From an uncultured Prevotella sp. (GTDB taxonomy: Bacteria > Bacteroidota > Bacteroidia > Bacteroidales > Bacteroidaceae): a stretch of DNA of 64,000 nt. A program made the translations under genes and the position numbers. Numbering within the stretch: position 1 is the stretch's first letter; every line of letters begins with the position of its first letter. Of the stretch, positions 1 through 7,282 are shown piece after piece. The notes under the pieces were generated by a model that had not been told where the DNA came from, did not search any database, and saw only the letters and a program-made list of their open reading frames with translations. The stretch spans positions 161,162-225,161 of the forward strand of contig OMZV01000005.1 in NCBI GenBank assembly GCA_900315635.1, written 5' to 3'.

Positions 1-1
1 A

Positions 2-418
2 ATTATGCCGAAGCCGCCAGTAGGACCTGATGATCCAAAGAATCCGTGGCCTAACTGGCCTCGCACTTTGAAGACGACTTCAAGTCACGAGGAAGGTTGT
101 ATCCGCCGTTGGAACATCAATTCACTGGAGTTCCTCGGTAAGAACGGCAAGCTGACAGGCGTTAAGGTTCAGCCAATCGACTGGAAGCCGAATCCTGAAG
201 GCGGTCGTCCTATCATGGTTGAAGCAGGTGAGCCGGAGGTTATCAAGGCCCAGATGGTTCTTCTCGCCATGGGATTTCTCCGTCCAAAGCAGCCTGAGTT
301 CCCTGAGAATGTATTCGTAGCAGGCGATGCTGCCAATGGTGCAAGCCTTGTTGTCCGCGCTATGGCAAGCGGTCGTGATGCTGCCGAAAAGGTTGATAAG
401 TTCATAAACAAGGAATAA
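2..418 (+). CDS. gltD: Glutamate synthase small subunit, C-terminal part
   Basis: This is the last 138 or so residues of the NADPH-dependent glutamate synthase beta subunit, the flavoprotein that passes electrons from NADPH to the large subunit for glutamate formation from glutamine and 2-oxoglutarate. The reading frame is open to the left edge, so the gene is cut by the window. The visible part carries the second nucleotide-binding region: a short GFLRP segment, the FAD-contacting VFVAGDAANGASLVV and the conserved helix RAMASGRDAAEKV. Other FAD/NAD-linked reductases of this superfamily end similarly, but the LVVRAMASGRDAA ending is typical of GltD. A strong terminator follows. Confidence 0.88.
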   Translation: MMPKPPVGPDDPKNPWPNWPRTLKTTSSHEEGCIRRWNINSLEFLGKNGKLTGVKVQPIDWKPNPEGGRPIMVEAGEPEVIKAQMVLLAMGFLRPKQPEFPENVFVAGDAANGASLVVRAMASGRDAAEKVDKFINKE

Positions 419-450
419 TAAGAAATAGTAATTTCCTATCATTACGTTTC

Positions 451-498
451 GGGCATTCCCTTATCATGTCAGTCGTGACATGCGGGAATGCCCTTTTT
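451..498 (+). terminator. Rho-independent terminator after gltD
   Basis: GGGCATTCCC (451-460) pairs with GGGAATGCCC (484-493), an inner ATGTCA/TGACAT stem continues the hairpin, and five T residues follow. This separates gltD from the phosphate transporter. Confidence 0.92.
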
Positions 499-517
499 CA
501 TGCCGTTAAGCCAAGGA

Positions 518-561
518 TTTTAACACGATTGTAACATCTGTGTAAGGTGGTTGTAACATGC
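518..561 (+). promoter_or_regulatory. PHO-box-like array of four 11-bp repeats
   Basis: Four consecutive 11-mers read TTTTAACACGA, TTGTAACATCT, GTGTAAGGTGG and TTGTAACATGC, so the TAAC-like core recurs at 521, 532, 543 and 554. PhoB-type regulators bind 11-bp direct repeats upstream of phosphate genes, and the gene downstream is a phosphate transporter. The last core is 14 bp from the -7 box, as it is upstream of the TonB-dependent receptor near 8.8 kb. Confidence 0.7.
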
Positions 562-567
562 CATTGA

Positions 568-575
568 TAATTTTG
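568..575 (+). promoter_or_regulatory. Bacteroidetes -7 box (TAATTTTG) for the PiT gene
   Basis: TAATTTTG matches TAnnTTTG. No good TTTG lies 19-21 bp upstream; the 11-bp repeat array occupies that place, as at activator-dependent Pho promoters. Transcription would begin near 580, about 30 nt before the start codon. Confidence 0.65.
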
Positions 576-610
576 CAACAGATAACAATAACAACAATTG
601 TGTAGTCCTT

Positions 611-2860
611 ATGGAAACAATTTATCTTTGCATTGTAGTTTTCTTGCTCTGCCTGGCGGTATTTGACCTCTTCGTGGGAGTAAGCAACGACGCAGTCAAT
701 TTTCTTCAGTCGGCAGTAGGTGCCCGAGTAGCAAAATTCAGAACGGTTTTAATAATCGCTTCAGTAGGAGTGGTGCTTGGAGCGGTGCTCTCAACGGGAA
801 TGATGGACGTGGCACGACACGGAATAATGATGCCTGACCATTATTCATTCCATCAGGTGATGACGATATTCCTCGCCGTGATGGTGACCGACGTGATTGT
901 GCTTGATATATTCAACACTCTCGGAATGCCTACATCGACAACCGTTTCGCTTGTTTTCGAACTTCTAGGAGGCACATTCATGCTTGCCTTCCTGATGGTT
1001 GCATCCGACAGTAGCCTTGGCTATAGCGAACTTCTCAACTCCAATCAAGCACTGAAAGTAATCATAGCGATATTCGTCTCGGTGGGAATATCATTCATCG
1101 TGGGTATAGTGGTGATGTGGATTAGCCGTGTGGTATTTACCTTCAACTACCAGAAACACAGCCGCTGGACGATAGCGATATTCGGAGGTATAGCCTTCAC
1201 TGCCCTAGCCTATTTTATTTTCATGAAGGGATTAGGGAAGAGTCCGTATATTCCTGAGACAGCAAGGCAATACATCAATGACAATACAAACCTGCTATTG
1301 CTCTATACCTTTATTATATCAACAATAGTGATGGAGATTCTCCACTTGCTAAAGGTAAATATCTTCAGCTTTGTTGTACTGATGGGAACATTTGCCTTGG
1401 CAATGTCGTTCGCAGGAAACGACCTTGTGAACTTCATCGGAGTACCGCTTGCAGGGCTCGATTCCTATCAGGACTTTCAAGCCAATGCTCATGGAATAGG
1501 AGCCGACCACTTCATGATGAACTCGCTGATGTCAAGTGCCAAGACTCCACCAATTTATCTTCTTGCTGCCGGAGTGATTATGATTATAGCCATGGCAACA
1601 TCGAAGAAGGCACAGAACGTTATCAAGACGAGTGTTGACCTTTCACGTCAGGATGAAGGCGATGAGATGTTTGGCTCCAGCCGCGCAGCCCGTGCCATTG
1701 TTCGTTTCTCACAGAATATTGCTGAATGGACAGCTCATATCATCCCAGTAGGAGCCCGAAAATGGATAAACAGCCGTTTCAATGCCAATGAGGTAGAGCT
1801 CGTCGACGATAAGGCTGCTTTCGATGTTGTCCGTGCGGCAGTAAACCTTGTTGTAGCTTCAATGCTCATTACTTTCGGAACAAACCATGGTCTGCCATTA
1901 TCAACAACCTACGTAACGTTCATGGTGGCAATGGGCTCGAGTCTTGCCGATCGTGCCTGGAGCCGGGAGAGTGCAGTCTTCCGTGTTACCGGAGTGCTGA
2001 GCGTCATTGGCGGATGGTTCATCACAGCCGGAGTGGCATTCCTGACCTGCGCAGTTGTCTGTCTGATAATGTGGTTCGGAGGATTCGTTGCTCAAGGAGC
2101 TTTCATGGTTCTTGTGGTGTTCCTTCTGTGGAGGAGCAACCAACAGTATAAGCGAAAAAAGGCTCAGGAGAAAGAGAGCGACGACAGTTTCAGACTGATG
2201 ATGCGCACACGTGATCCGGATATAGTATGGGAAATGCTCAGGAAGAATGTCCGCGATACTCAGAGCAACACTTGTAAGTTTGCCCTTGAGCAATATAATG
2301 GGATTCTAGATGGATTCAATAGCCGTAGCGTCAAGGAACTTCGCCGGTGTGACAAAGTACTGCGTAAGGCATTGCCTGCTCTGAAGAAGGTTCGTCGTCA
2401 GGAACTTCTCGGACTAAAAAAGGCTCCGCAAGAGATTGCTATTGAGCGTAATACGTGGTTTCATGTGGGAATAAACAGCGACCAGCAATATGTATATACC
2501 CTCCGTCGAATGTTGGCACCAATAAAGGAACACATAGAAAACAACTTCAATCCTGTGCCGGAAGAATACATCAAGGAGTATGAACCAGTTCGCCGAACCG
2601 TCAACGACCTGATGACGATGAGTGGCAATGAGATTTCGACAAGCCGTTATGACCAGTATCGAAGCATACTTGCCGAGGCTGATGTCTGCAAAGACCAGCT
2701 TTCCGTTATCCGCAAGACACACCTCAACCGGATGCAAACAGCCAAGGACAACCACAATCTGCATGTCGATATGGTTTACCTTAACCTCCTGCAGGAGTCA
2801 CAACAGCTGCTCAGCGTCATGCGCCATCAGCTCCGTTCAGCAAAGAAATTCATGGAGTAG
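611..2860 (+). CDS. PiT-family inorganic phosphate transporter
   Basis: An inner-membrane low-affinity phosphate permease of the PiT/PHO4 family. At 749 residues it is longer than the roughly 500-residue E. coli PitA because a soluble helical region of about 220 residues follows the membrane part (from about residue 530). Family signatures are visible: GVSNDAVNFLQSAVGA near residue 23, FAGNDLVNF near 276 and GTNHGLPLSTTYV near 420. Some ten hydrophobic segments lie between. The C-terminal tail is rich in charged helices and may act as a built-in PhoU-like regulatory domain; that is inference. The gene stands alone behind a PHO-box-like array, so induction on phosphate limitation is likely. 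It converges with the YhcH-family gene, 25 bp away. Confidence 0.9.
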   Translation: METIYLCIVVFLLCLAVFDLFVGVSNDAVNFLQSAVGARVAKFRTVLIIASVGVVLGAVLSTGMMDVARHGIMMPDHYSFHQVMTIFLAVMVTDVIVLDIFNTLGMPTSTTVSLVFELLGGTFMLAFLMVASDSSLGYSELLNSNQALKVIIAIFVSVGISFIVGIVVMWISRVVFTFNYQKHSRWTIAIFGGIAFTALAYFIFMKGLGKSPYIPETARQYINDNTNLLLLYTFIISTIVMEILHLLKVNIFSFVVLMGTFALAMSFAGNDLVNFIGVPLAGLDSYQDFQANAHGIGADHFMMNSLMSSAKTPPIYLLAAGVIMIIAMATSKKAQNVIKTSVDLSRQDEGDEMFGSSRAARAIVRFSQNIAEWTAHIIPVGARKWINSRFNANEVELVDDKAAFDVVRAAVNLVVASMLITFGTNHGLPLSTTYVTFMVAMGSSLADRAWSRESAVFRVTGVLSVIGGWFITAGVAFLTCAVVCLIMWFGGFVAQGAFMVLVVFLLWRSNQQYKRKKAQEKESDDSFRLMMRTRDPDIVWEMLRKNVRDTQSNTCKFALEQYNGILDGFNSRSVKELRRCDKVLRKALPALKKVRRQELLGLKKAPQEIAIERNTWFHVGINSDQQYVYTLRRMLAPIKEHIENNFNPVPEEYIKEYEPVRRTVNDLMTMSGNEISTSRYDQYRSILAEADVCKDQLSVIRKTHLNRMQTAKDNHNLHVDMVYLNLLQESQQLLSVMRHQLRSAKKFME

Positions 2861-2885
2861 AAGGAACAGAGTATGCTCTAACGAA

Positions 2886-3518
2886 TCAATCTACATAATC
2901 CATTTTGACAACAATGACACGGAAGTGCTGGTCTTTCTTTGAGGTCAGCACTTTTGCTACATGCCAATCGCCGGGGAAGAAGATGTTGAACCGTGGAAAC
3001 GGAGTCTCATTGATAAGAGCCTTCGACGGGTCATAATCATAGTGGATAACGTCCTTCTTATCATTGTATTCGCAGTTTTGCTTTGTAGCTGCATCGGTAT
3101 GGTCGAGGAGGACAAAGCCCTCGGTTCCGCTGACAACAAACTGGAAGTCAATCTTCCTGCGGTGACTCTCGGAACTACGCTCAGCTATTGGCTTATTGGT
3201 ATCGTCCTGAACAGAGGCTGTAAGAGTGGTGCCAGGAATATCGTGCTTGCCCTTGGTGAGAGCAAGCAGGTCGGTCTTCTGGAGCCACTCGAAGAGAGCG
3301 TCCCACTGAGCCTTGTTCTTGGTGTACTGCTTCTGGAAGTCAACCATGTTGACGAGGTTGGGCTTGCCCTTGGTGAAGTTCTTGGTCCATGGGGCGTTGT
3401 GCTTAGCCCACTTGGTGGCGGACTTGAACTCTGCCTTGGAGTAGGAGTTGGTGTACTGCTGAGCCATTGAGAACAATGGGAGGAAGATGAGGATGAGGAA
3501 AAGAAGTTTTTGTTTCAT
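2886..3518 (-). CDS. YhcH/YjgK/YiaL (DUF386) family secreted protein
   Basis: A 210-residue protein with an N-terminal signal peptide (MKQKLLFLILIFLPLFSMAQ) followed by a YhcH/YjgK/YiaL-type cupin domain. The family hallmark near the C-terminus is visible: PRFNIFFPGDWHVAKV, then a strand ending VIVVKMDYVD; the Asp and His of PGDWH belong to the putative metal site. Cytoplasmic members act in sialic acid or sugar catabolism; this copy looks exported. I chose the ATG at 3516-3518 because it begins a clean signal peptide. The frame stays open upstream only because it crosses a 9-bp tandem repeat that would add a Met/Pro/Ile-rich leader. It lies downstream of the MFS permease and panB, possibly in one transcript. 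Confidence 0.75.
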   Translation of the reverse strand: MKQKLLFLILIFLPLFSMAQQYTNSYSKAEFKSATKWAKHNAPWTKNFTKGKPNLVNMVDFQKQYTKNKAQWDALFEWLQKTDLLALTKGKHDIPGTTLTASVQDDTNKPIAERSSESHRRKIDFQFVVSGTEGFVLLDHTDAATKQNCEYNDKKDVIHYDYDPSKALINETPFPRFNIFFPGDWHVAKVLTSKKDQHFRVIVVKMDYVD

Positions 3519-3534
3519 TAGTTTTAGTTTTTTA

Positions 3535-3651
3535 GGCATGATGGGCATAATGGGCGAAGTAGGCATAATAAGCGAAATAGGCATAATAGGCTTATTAGGC
3601 ATAATAGGCATAATAGGCTTATTAGGCATAGTAGGCATATTAGGCCTATAA
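3535..3651. repeat. Tandem array of a 9-bp unit, 13 copies
   Basis: Thirteen consecutive 9-mers of the type GGCATAATA, with variants GGCTTATTA, AGCGAAATA, GGCATAGTA and GGCCTATAA, fill the gap between the MFS permease and the YhcH-family gene. The array starts 16 bp above the YhcH ATG and ends 4 bp before the permease stop codon. On the minus strand each unit reads like TATTATGCC. Because 9 is a multiple of 3 the frame stays open through it. Confidence 0.95.
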
Positions 3652-3655
3652 GAGA

Positions 3656-4831
3656 TCATCGGCTCTTGTGCCTCATATACCAGGGGTGGGTGAAGAAATG
3701 GTAAACAAGTATTGCAGCGATGGCAAGTACAAGCCCGATGGTATCAAGGAGCTTGTAGTCGACTAGCCAGCCGGTGAGGAAGAGTCCTATGGCAAAGCCA
3801 AACTCCCAGGAGAGGAAGAAAGAGCTCTGTGCCGTTCCACGCTGACAGTGATGCGCCAGCTTGATGAAGAAGAGTAGCATTCGGCTTCCGATGAGTCCGG
3901 AGCCGATGCCTATCAGGCAAGGCGACAGGTGCTCGACCATCGGCATTCCGCTTCGTGTGAGATAAAGCAACAGAGCGGCAATGATAAGGAATGCCCCACT
4001 GACGAACTCACTCTCCAAATCTGCATTGGCAAAGACGAACTTCTCAGCAAGGAAGGCTATCACAAAGCCCAGTGCCAGCTGATAGAAGAACACGACATTA
4101 TGGAATGCCATAGATGCCGACATACCCAGTATGACGGTTATAGGCAGGAGGGTGATAGTGAGGACAAAGCCCTGGGACATCAAGAAGCGGTCGAGTCCAA
4201 AGACACGGGTATCGTCGTCGGGAGTCTTGAAAGGTATATGGACGAAGAACAACAGTACCAATGCCGCGATATAAAAGTATATGCAGACCGGCTCAATAAT
4301 ACAATGTACAGGACAGAGGATAGTGAGTATCGGACCGATGGCAATGCCGAAACGGCGGAACCACGCCGACGCATAGTTGGCCTCAGTGCGCTGAGTCGAT
4401 TCAGTGACATCGATAACCAGCGTGCTCGAGAGAACCATCTGTGCCAGTCCGAAGAAAGCACCAAACCAGAACATACCCACCACGCCCGTGATGAACAGCG
4501 GATAGCTTGCCAGCTTTGCCGTGACGAAATGCATCAGAACAGAGATAAGCGCCATAGCGACAATGGCAAACTGGCACACCCGCTTGCGTGGGAATCGCTG
4601 CACAAGGTAATGGCAGTAAGGACCGAGAATAAATATTCCCAGTCCGTACACCCCCACGATGGCGCCCTGGGCAACATTGCTCAGTCCGTCGCCACCATCA
4701 GCACTTATGGCATTAGCGAGTGTTGACAGCTGCATGTAGACAACTGTCGAGAGCACAAGATTGGCTAAGGCAAGAAGCCAGAAGTCACGATGCCAAAGGC
4801 GAATGTGTATGGGTGTGTTCTGGGTGTCCAT
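3656..4831 (-). CDS. MFS transporter
   Basis: A 391-residue inner-membrane protein with about 12 hydrophobic segments in two halves, typical of the major facilitator superfamily. The short basic loop RFPRKRVCQ after the second/third segment resembles the MFS motif between helices 2 and 3. The substrate is not apparent. Its start codon overlaps the stop codon of panB (TAATG), so the two are translationally coupled. That suggests co-expression with pantothenate synthesis, though not necessarily transport of a pathway intermediate. A 9-bp tandem array follows directly. Confidence 0.8.
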   Translation of the reverse strand: MDTQNTPIHIRLWHRDFWLLALANLVLSTVVYMQLSTLANAISADGGDGLSNVAQGAIVGVYGLGIFILGPYCHYLVQRFPRKRVCQFAIVAMALISVLMHFVTAKLASYPLFITGVVGMFWFGAFFGLAQMVLSSTLVIDVTESTQRTEANYASAWFRRFGIAIGPILTILCPVHCIIEPVCIYFYIAALVLLFFVHIPFKTPDDDTRVFGLDRFLMSQGFVLTITLLPITVILGMSASMAFHNVVFFYQLALGFVIAFLAEKFVFANADLESEFVSGAFLIIAALLLYLTRSGMPMVEHLSPCLIGIGSGLIGSRMLLFFIKLAHHCQRGTAQSSFFLSWEFGFAIGLFLTGWLVDYKLLDTIGLVLAIAAILVYHFFTHPWYMRHKSR

Positions 4832-5649
4832 TAATAGCTTTCGGATTCGTTAGGGAAATCGACGTCCTTGACAGCCTTGACATAAGCTGCTGTGGCGTCC
4901 TTGAAACTCTGACCGAGCTCAGCAAAGTGGCGCTGGAACTTCGGCTTGAAGCCCTCAGTCATACCGAATGCATCGGTGTAGACGAGTACCTGACCATCAG
5001 TGTAAGGACCTGCGCCAATACCTATTGTGATGCCGTTGATACTCTCTGTAACAGTCTTTGCCAGAGCGGCAGGAACCTTCTCAAGAGTTATACCGAAGCA
5101 ACCAGCCTCATCGAGAGCCTTAGCGTCCGACAGGAGCTTGTCGGCCTCAGCCTTCTCCTTGGCACGCAGACCGTAACCGCCGAACTTATGAATGCTCTGC
5201 GGAGTTAGTCCGAGATGACCCTCAACAGGAATACCAGCCTCGATGATGCCCTTTACGGTATCGAGAATCTCAATGCCGCCTTCGAGCTTCAGGGCGTCAA
5301 CGCCCGTTTCCTTCATAATCTTGATGGCATTGCGCACACCTTCCTCACGGCTCACCTGATAAGAACCGAAAGGCATATCGCAAACAACGAATGCATGGTT
5401 GCAGGCACGAGCCACCGAGCGTGCCATGAATATCATTTCATCAACAGTGATAGGCAGTGTATCGGCATTGCCAACCATCACATTCGAAGCAGAGTCGCCC
5501 ACGTGGATGGAGTCTATGCCAGCCTCGTCGAGAAGCTTGGCAGTGGTGTAATCGTAAGCAGTGAGCTGCGCAATCTTCTCGTGCTCAGCCTTCATCTGAT
5601 ACAATGTCTTTACTGTAATCTTTTTCTTGTCTGTACTTAAATAACCCAT
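4831..5649 (-). CDS. panB: 3-methyl-2-oxobutanoate hydroxymethyltransferase
   Basis: PanB (272 residues) transfers a hydroxymethyl group from methylenetetrahydrofolate to 2-oxoisovalerate, the first committed step to pantothenate and CoA, in the cytoplasm. Visible landmarks are TAYDYTTAKLLDEAG near residue 30, the Mg-binding VGDSASN (Asp52), VVCDMPFGSY (Asp91) and EGHLGLTPQS, all in the family order. The ATG at 5647-5649 gives the usual N-terminus; an upstream in-frame ATG would sit on the -7 promoter box. A TACCTTTG promoter lies about 23 bp upstream. The downstream MFS gene is coupled through TAATG. Confidence 0.95.
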   Translation of the reverse strand: MGYLSTDKKKITVKTLYQMKAEHEKIAQLTAYDYTTAKLLDEAGIDSIHVGDSASNVMVGNADTLPITVDEMIFMARSVARACNHAFVVCDMPFGSYQVSREEGVRNAIKIMKETGVDALKLEGGIEILDTVKGIIEAGIPVEGHLGLTPQSIHKFGGYGLRAKEKAEADKLLSDAKALDEAGCFGITLEKVPAALAKTVTESINGITIGIGAGPYTDGQVLVYTDAFGMTEGFKPKFQRHFAELGQSFKDATAAYVKAVKDVDFPNESESY

Positions 5650-5671
5650 TGTTATATTGAATTTTCGGGTG

Positions 5672-5679
5672 CAAAGGTA
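5672..5679 (-). promoter_or_regulatory. -7 box (TACCTTTG) for panB
   Basis: On the minus strand TACCTTTGC precedes the panB ATG by about 22 bp. No ideally spaced TTTG is seen upstream. Confidence 0.6.
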
Positions 5680-5863
5680 CACAATAAATCACAAACAGAG
5701 TAATGTTTCTACAATTATTGAATTCCAATAACGTTACAAACAATGGTGCAAAAATGTTCTAAATTGCGAATTACAAGCCTTTTTTCTTCTTAAAAATTGC
5801 AAAAACTGCAAAAAGGTATAGCTAAGAAGGAAAAAGTATAAGTGAAGAATGAGAAATTATTCG

Positions 5864-5871
5864 TATCTTTG
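5864..5871 (+). promoter_or_regulatory. -7 box (TATCTTTG) for the ncRNA candidate
   Basis: A consensus TAnnTTTG box, not followed by any credible protein gene before the terminator at 6055-6093. Predicted transcript start is about 5876-5878. Confidence 0.6.
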
Positions 5872-5877
5872 CAGCCA

Positions 5878-6093
5878 GAAAGTAAGGAATCAACGAGTTG
5901 ACACTCAAATCTTAAATGGTATAGTCTGGAGCTTGCGCGATGCAAGTAAGAGATTGTTGAAGGGTATCTATAAATTTCATCATCGTTTGGGGTATTCCCC
6001 ACTTAAAGGGTTATTGGTTGTATATTATGTTTGGCTCTGATTCCTGAAATACAAGCGGGCAGCACTCTGGGTAGAGAGCTTCCCGCATTTTTT
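5878..6093 (+). ncRNA. Structured ncRNA candidate, possibly 6S-like
   Basis: A segment of about 215 nt is bounded by a consensus promoter and a terminator. AGGAATCA (5885-5892) pairs with TGATTCCT (6038-6045), extended by GAG/CTC, enclosing about 140 nt with small hairpins (CTTGC/GCAAG at 5932-5946; GGGG/CCCC at 5989-6000) and a mostly unpaired centre. A long closing stem around an open middle is the general shape of 6S RNA, and Bacteroidales have a 6S-type RNA, but I cannot confirm the family from sequence alone. The terminator GCGGG...CCCGC plus T-run (6055-6093) ends it. No convincing coding sequence lies inside. Confidence 0.5.
6055..6093 (+). terminator. Terminator of the ncRNA candidate
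   Basis: GCGGG (6055-6059) pairs with CCCGC (6082-6086), with AGC/GCT and CTCT/AGAG inside and a GGGT loop, followed by ATTTTTT. Confidence 0.85.
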
Positions 6094-6153
6094 ATGCCCT
6101 TTTGCCAACGGTTTAAACCAATAAAAGCCCATTCACAAAGCCATAGCCGACAA

Positions 6154-6363
6154 GTTACAACGTAACAATAGCCAAATAACAACGTCAGCACAGACCATTT
6201 ACGATGTAACCAGCGCCCAATTGAGTTGTAAAAGGGTATCTTTTAGAAATGAAAATAAATTATTTTTTATCCGTTTTTAATTTAATTTCTTGTAGTTTTT
6301 AAATTAATTTTATTTGTAAAACACACCCGTTTACAACGTAAGAAACGCCCATTTACTATGTAA
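6154..6363. repeat. AT-rich inverted-repeat element, copy 1, with TTTACNAYGTAA motifs
   Basis: The element proper (about 6226-6336) begins TTGTAAAAGGGTATCTTTTA and ends with the inverted form ...CACACCCGTTTACAA, with AT-rich DNA between. Short TTTACRAYGTAA-like motifs surround it at 6154, 6198, 6330 and 6352. Related copies lie near 32.9, 45.4 and 61.7 kb. Confidence 0.7.
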
Positions 6364-6413
6364 GCGATAACGAATTACGTCATAACAAGAGCCCGACTGC
6401 ATCGCAAGATGGA

Positions 6414-6446
6414 TTGTAACACAATTGTAACACCGATGAAACAGAA
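6414..6446 (+). promoter_or_regulatory. PHO-box-like direct repeats upstream of the response regulator
   Basis: TTGTAACACAA (6414-6424) and TTGTAACACCG (6425-6435) are perfect 11-bp neighbours, followed by a weaker ATGAAACAGAA (6436-6446). They lie upstream of a complete -33/-7 promoter and suggest autoregulation of the two-component operon, as known for phoB. Confidence 0.65.
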
Positions 6447-6467
6447 AAGAAAAAAGAAATTATTTCC

Positions 6468-6499
6468 TTTGCAAAAGGAATTAAAAAAAACTATCTTTG
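6468..6499 (+). promoter_or_regulatory. Consensus promoter of the response regulator (TTTG-N20-TATCTTTG)
   Basis: TTTG at 6468-6471 and TATCTTTG at 6492-6499 are spaced by exactly 20 bp. The ATG at 6509 follows the -7 box by only 9 bp, so the mRNA would have almost no 5' leader. Confidence 0.8.
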
Positions 6500-6508
6500 C
6501 AATTAGAA

Positions 6509-7213
6509 ATGGAAGAAGAAAAGAAAACAAAGATTCTTGTTGTTGACGATGAGGAAGACCTCTGTGAGATTCTGAAGTTCAACCTCGCCACCGAAGGCTA
6601 CGATGTCGATGTAGCCTATTCAGGTGAAGACGCACTGGCTATGTCGCCCGAGAATTACCAGCTCATTCTGCTCGACGTCATGATGGGCGGCATGAGCGGA
6701 TTTGCTGTGGCACAAAAGCTCCGCAGCAATGAGGTGACGAAGCACATCCCAATCATTTTCCTCACGGCAAAGGGAACGGAGAACGACAAGGTAACGGGGT
6801 TCAACCTCGGTGCCGACGATTATATCTCGAAGCCATTCTCCATCCGAGAGGTTCTGCTCCGCATCCGTGCCGTTCTTCGCAGGACCAACAGCCAGCAACC
6901 GGAGGAACAGGAAGAGCCTCAGCACTTGCTGCAGTTCAAGGGACTCGTTGTCGACCTCGACCGTAAGACTGTCTCCATCGACGGACTGGAAGTGCCTTTC
7001 ACCAAGACTGAATTCGGCATTATCTGTGAGCTGTTAGAGCACAAGGGACGGGTTTTCTCACGCCATGACCTTATCCGACATATATGGCCGACTGACGTAC
7101 TTGTCTCCGACCGCACCGTCGACGTGAACATAACCCGTGTTCGCAAGAAGCTAGGACCTTACTCAGGGTATCTGAACACGAAGCTGGGATTCGGGTATTA
7201 TTTTGACGCGTAA
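6509..7213 (+). CDS. OmpR/PhoB-family response regulator
   Basis: A 234-residue cytoplasmic response regulator. The receiver domain (residues 5-120) has the acidic pair Asp13/Asp14, phospho-acceptor Asp56 in LILLDVMM, and the conserved Lys in YISKPF. The winged-helix DNA-binding domain (about 140-234) ends VDVNITRVRKKLG, with the recognition helix typical of OmpR/PhoB. I start at the ATG at 6509; an in-frame TTG at 6497 lies inside the -7 promoter box and is excluded. It precedes a PhoR-like kinase. PHO-box-like repeats upstream of this gene, the PiT transporter and the TonB receptor make PhoB the best functional guess, though RprY-type regulators are equally similar in domain layout. Confidence 0.88.
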   Translation: MEEEKKTKILVVDDEEDLCEILKFNLATEGYDVDVAYSGEDALAMSPENYQLILLDVMMGGMSGFAVAQKLRSNEVTKHIPIIFLTAKGTENDKVTGFNLGADDYISKPFSIREVLLRIRAVLRRTNSQQPEEQEEPQHLLQFKGLVVDLDRKTVSIDGLEVPFTKTEFGIICELLEHKGRVFSRHDLIRHIWPTDVLVSDRTVDVNITRVRKKLGPYSGYLNTKLGFGYYFDA

Positions 7214-7215
7214 GG

Positions 7216-7256
7216 ATTTCCCCCGGCCCCTCCTAAAAGGAGGGGAGATAAATTAC
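7216..7256. repeat. GC-rich palindromic element, copy in regulator-kinase gap
   Basis: CCCCTCC (7227-7233) and GGAGGGG (7239-7245) form a perfect hairpin, flanked by TTTCCCCCGG on the left and AGATAAATTAC on the right. It occupies most of the spacer between the response regulator and kinase genes and matches the copy inside the kinase gene. Confidence 0.85.
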
Positions 7257-7282
7257 TTTGTTAAACATTGAGTTAGAGGGAT

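Noticed and set aside
3519-3659. N-terminal extension of the YhcH-family protein through the 9-bp array
   Set aside because: The frame is open only because the unit length is a multiple of three; the ATG at 3516-3518 begins a proper signal peptide.
5878-6093. tmRNA, RNase P RNA or SRP RNA at the ncRNA locus
   Set aside because: None of their conserved segments (tmRNA tag frame and CCA end, RNase P core, SRP GGAA-type loop) is visible.
6497-6508. Upstream TTG start for the response regulator
   Set aside because: It lies inside the TATCTTTG promoter box and would not be on the mRNA; the same reasoning excludes the TTG at 14773 for LptF/G.
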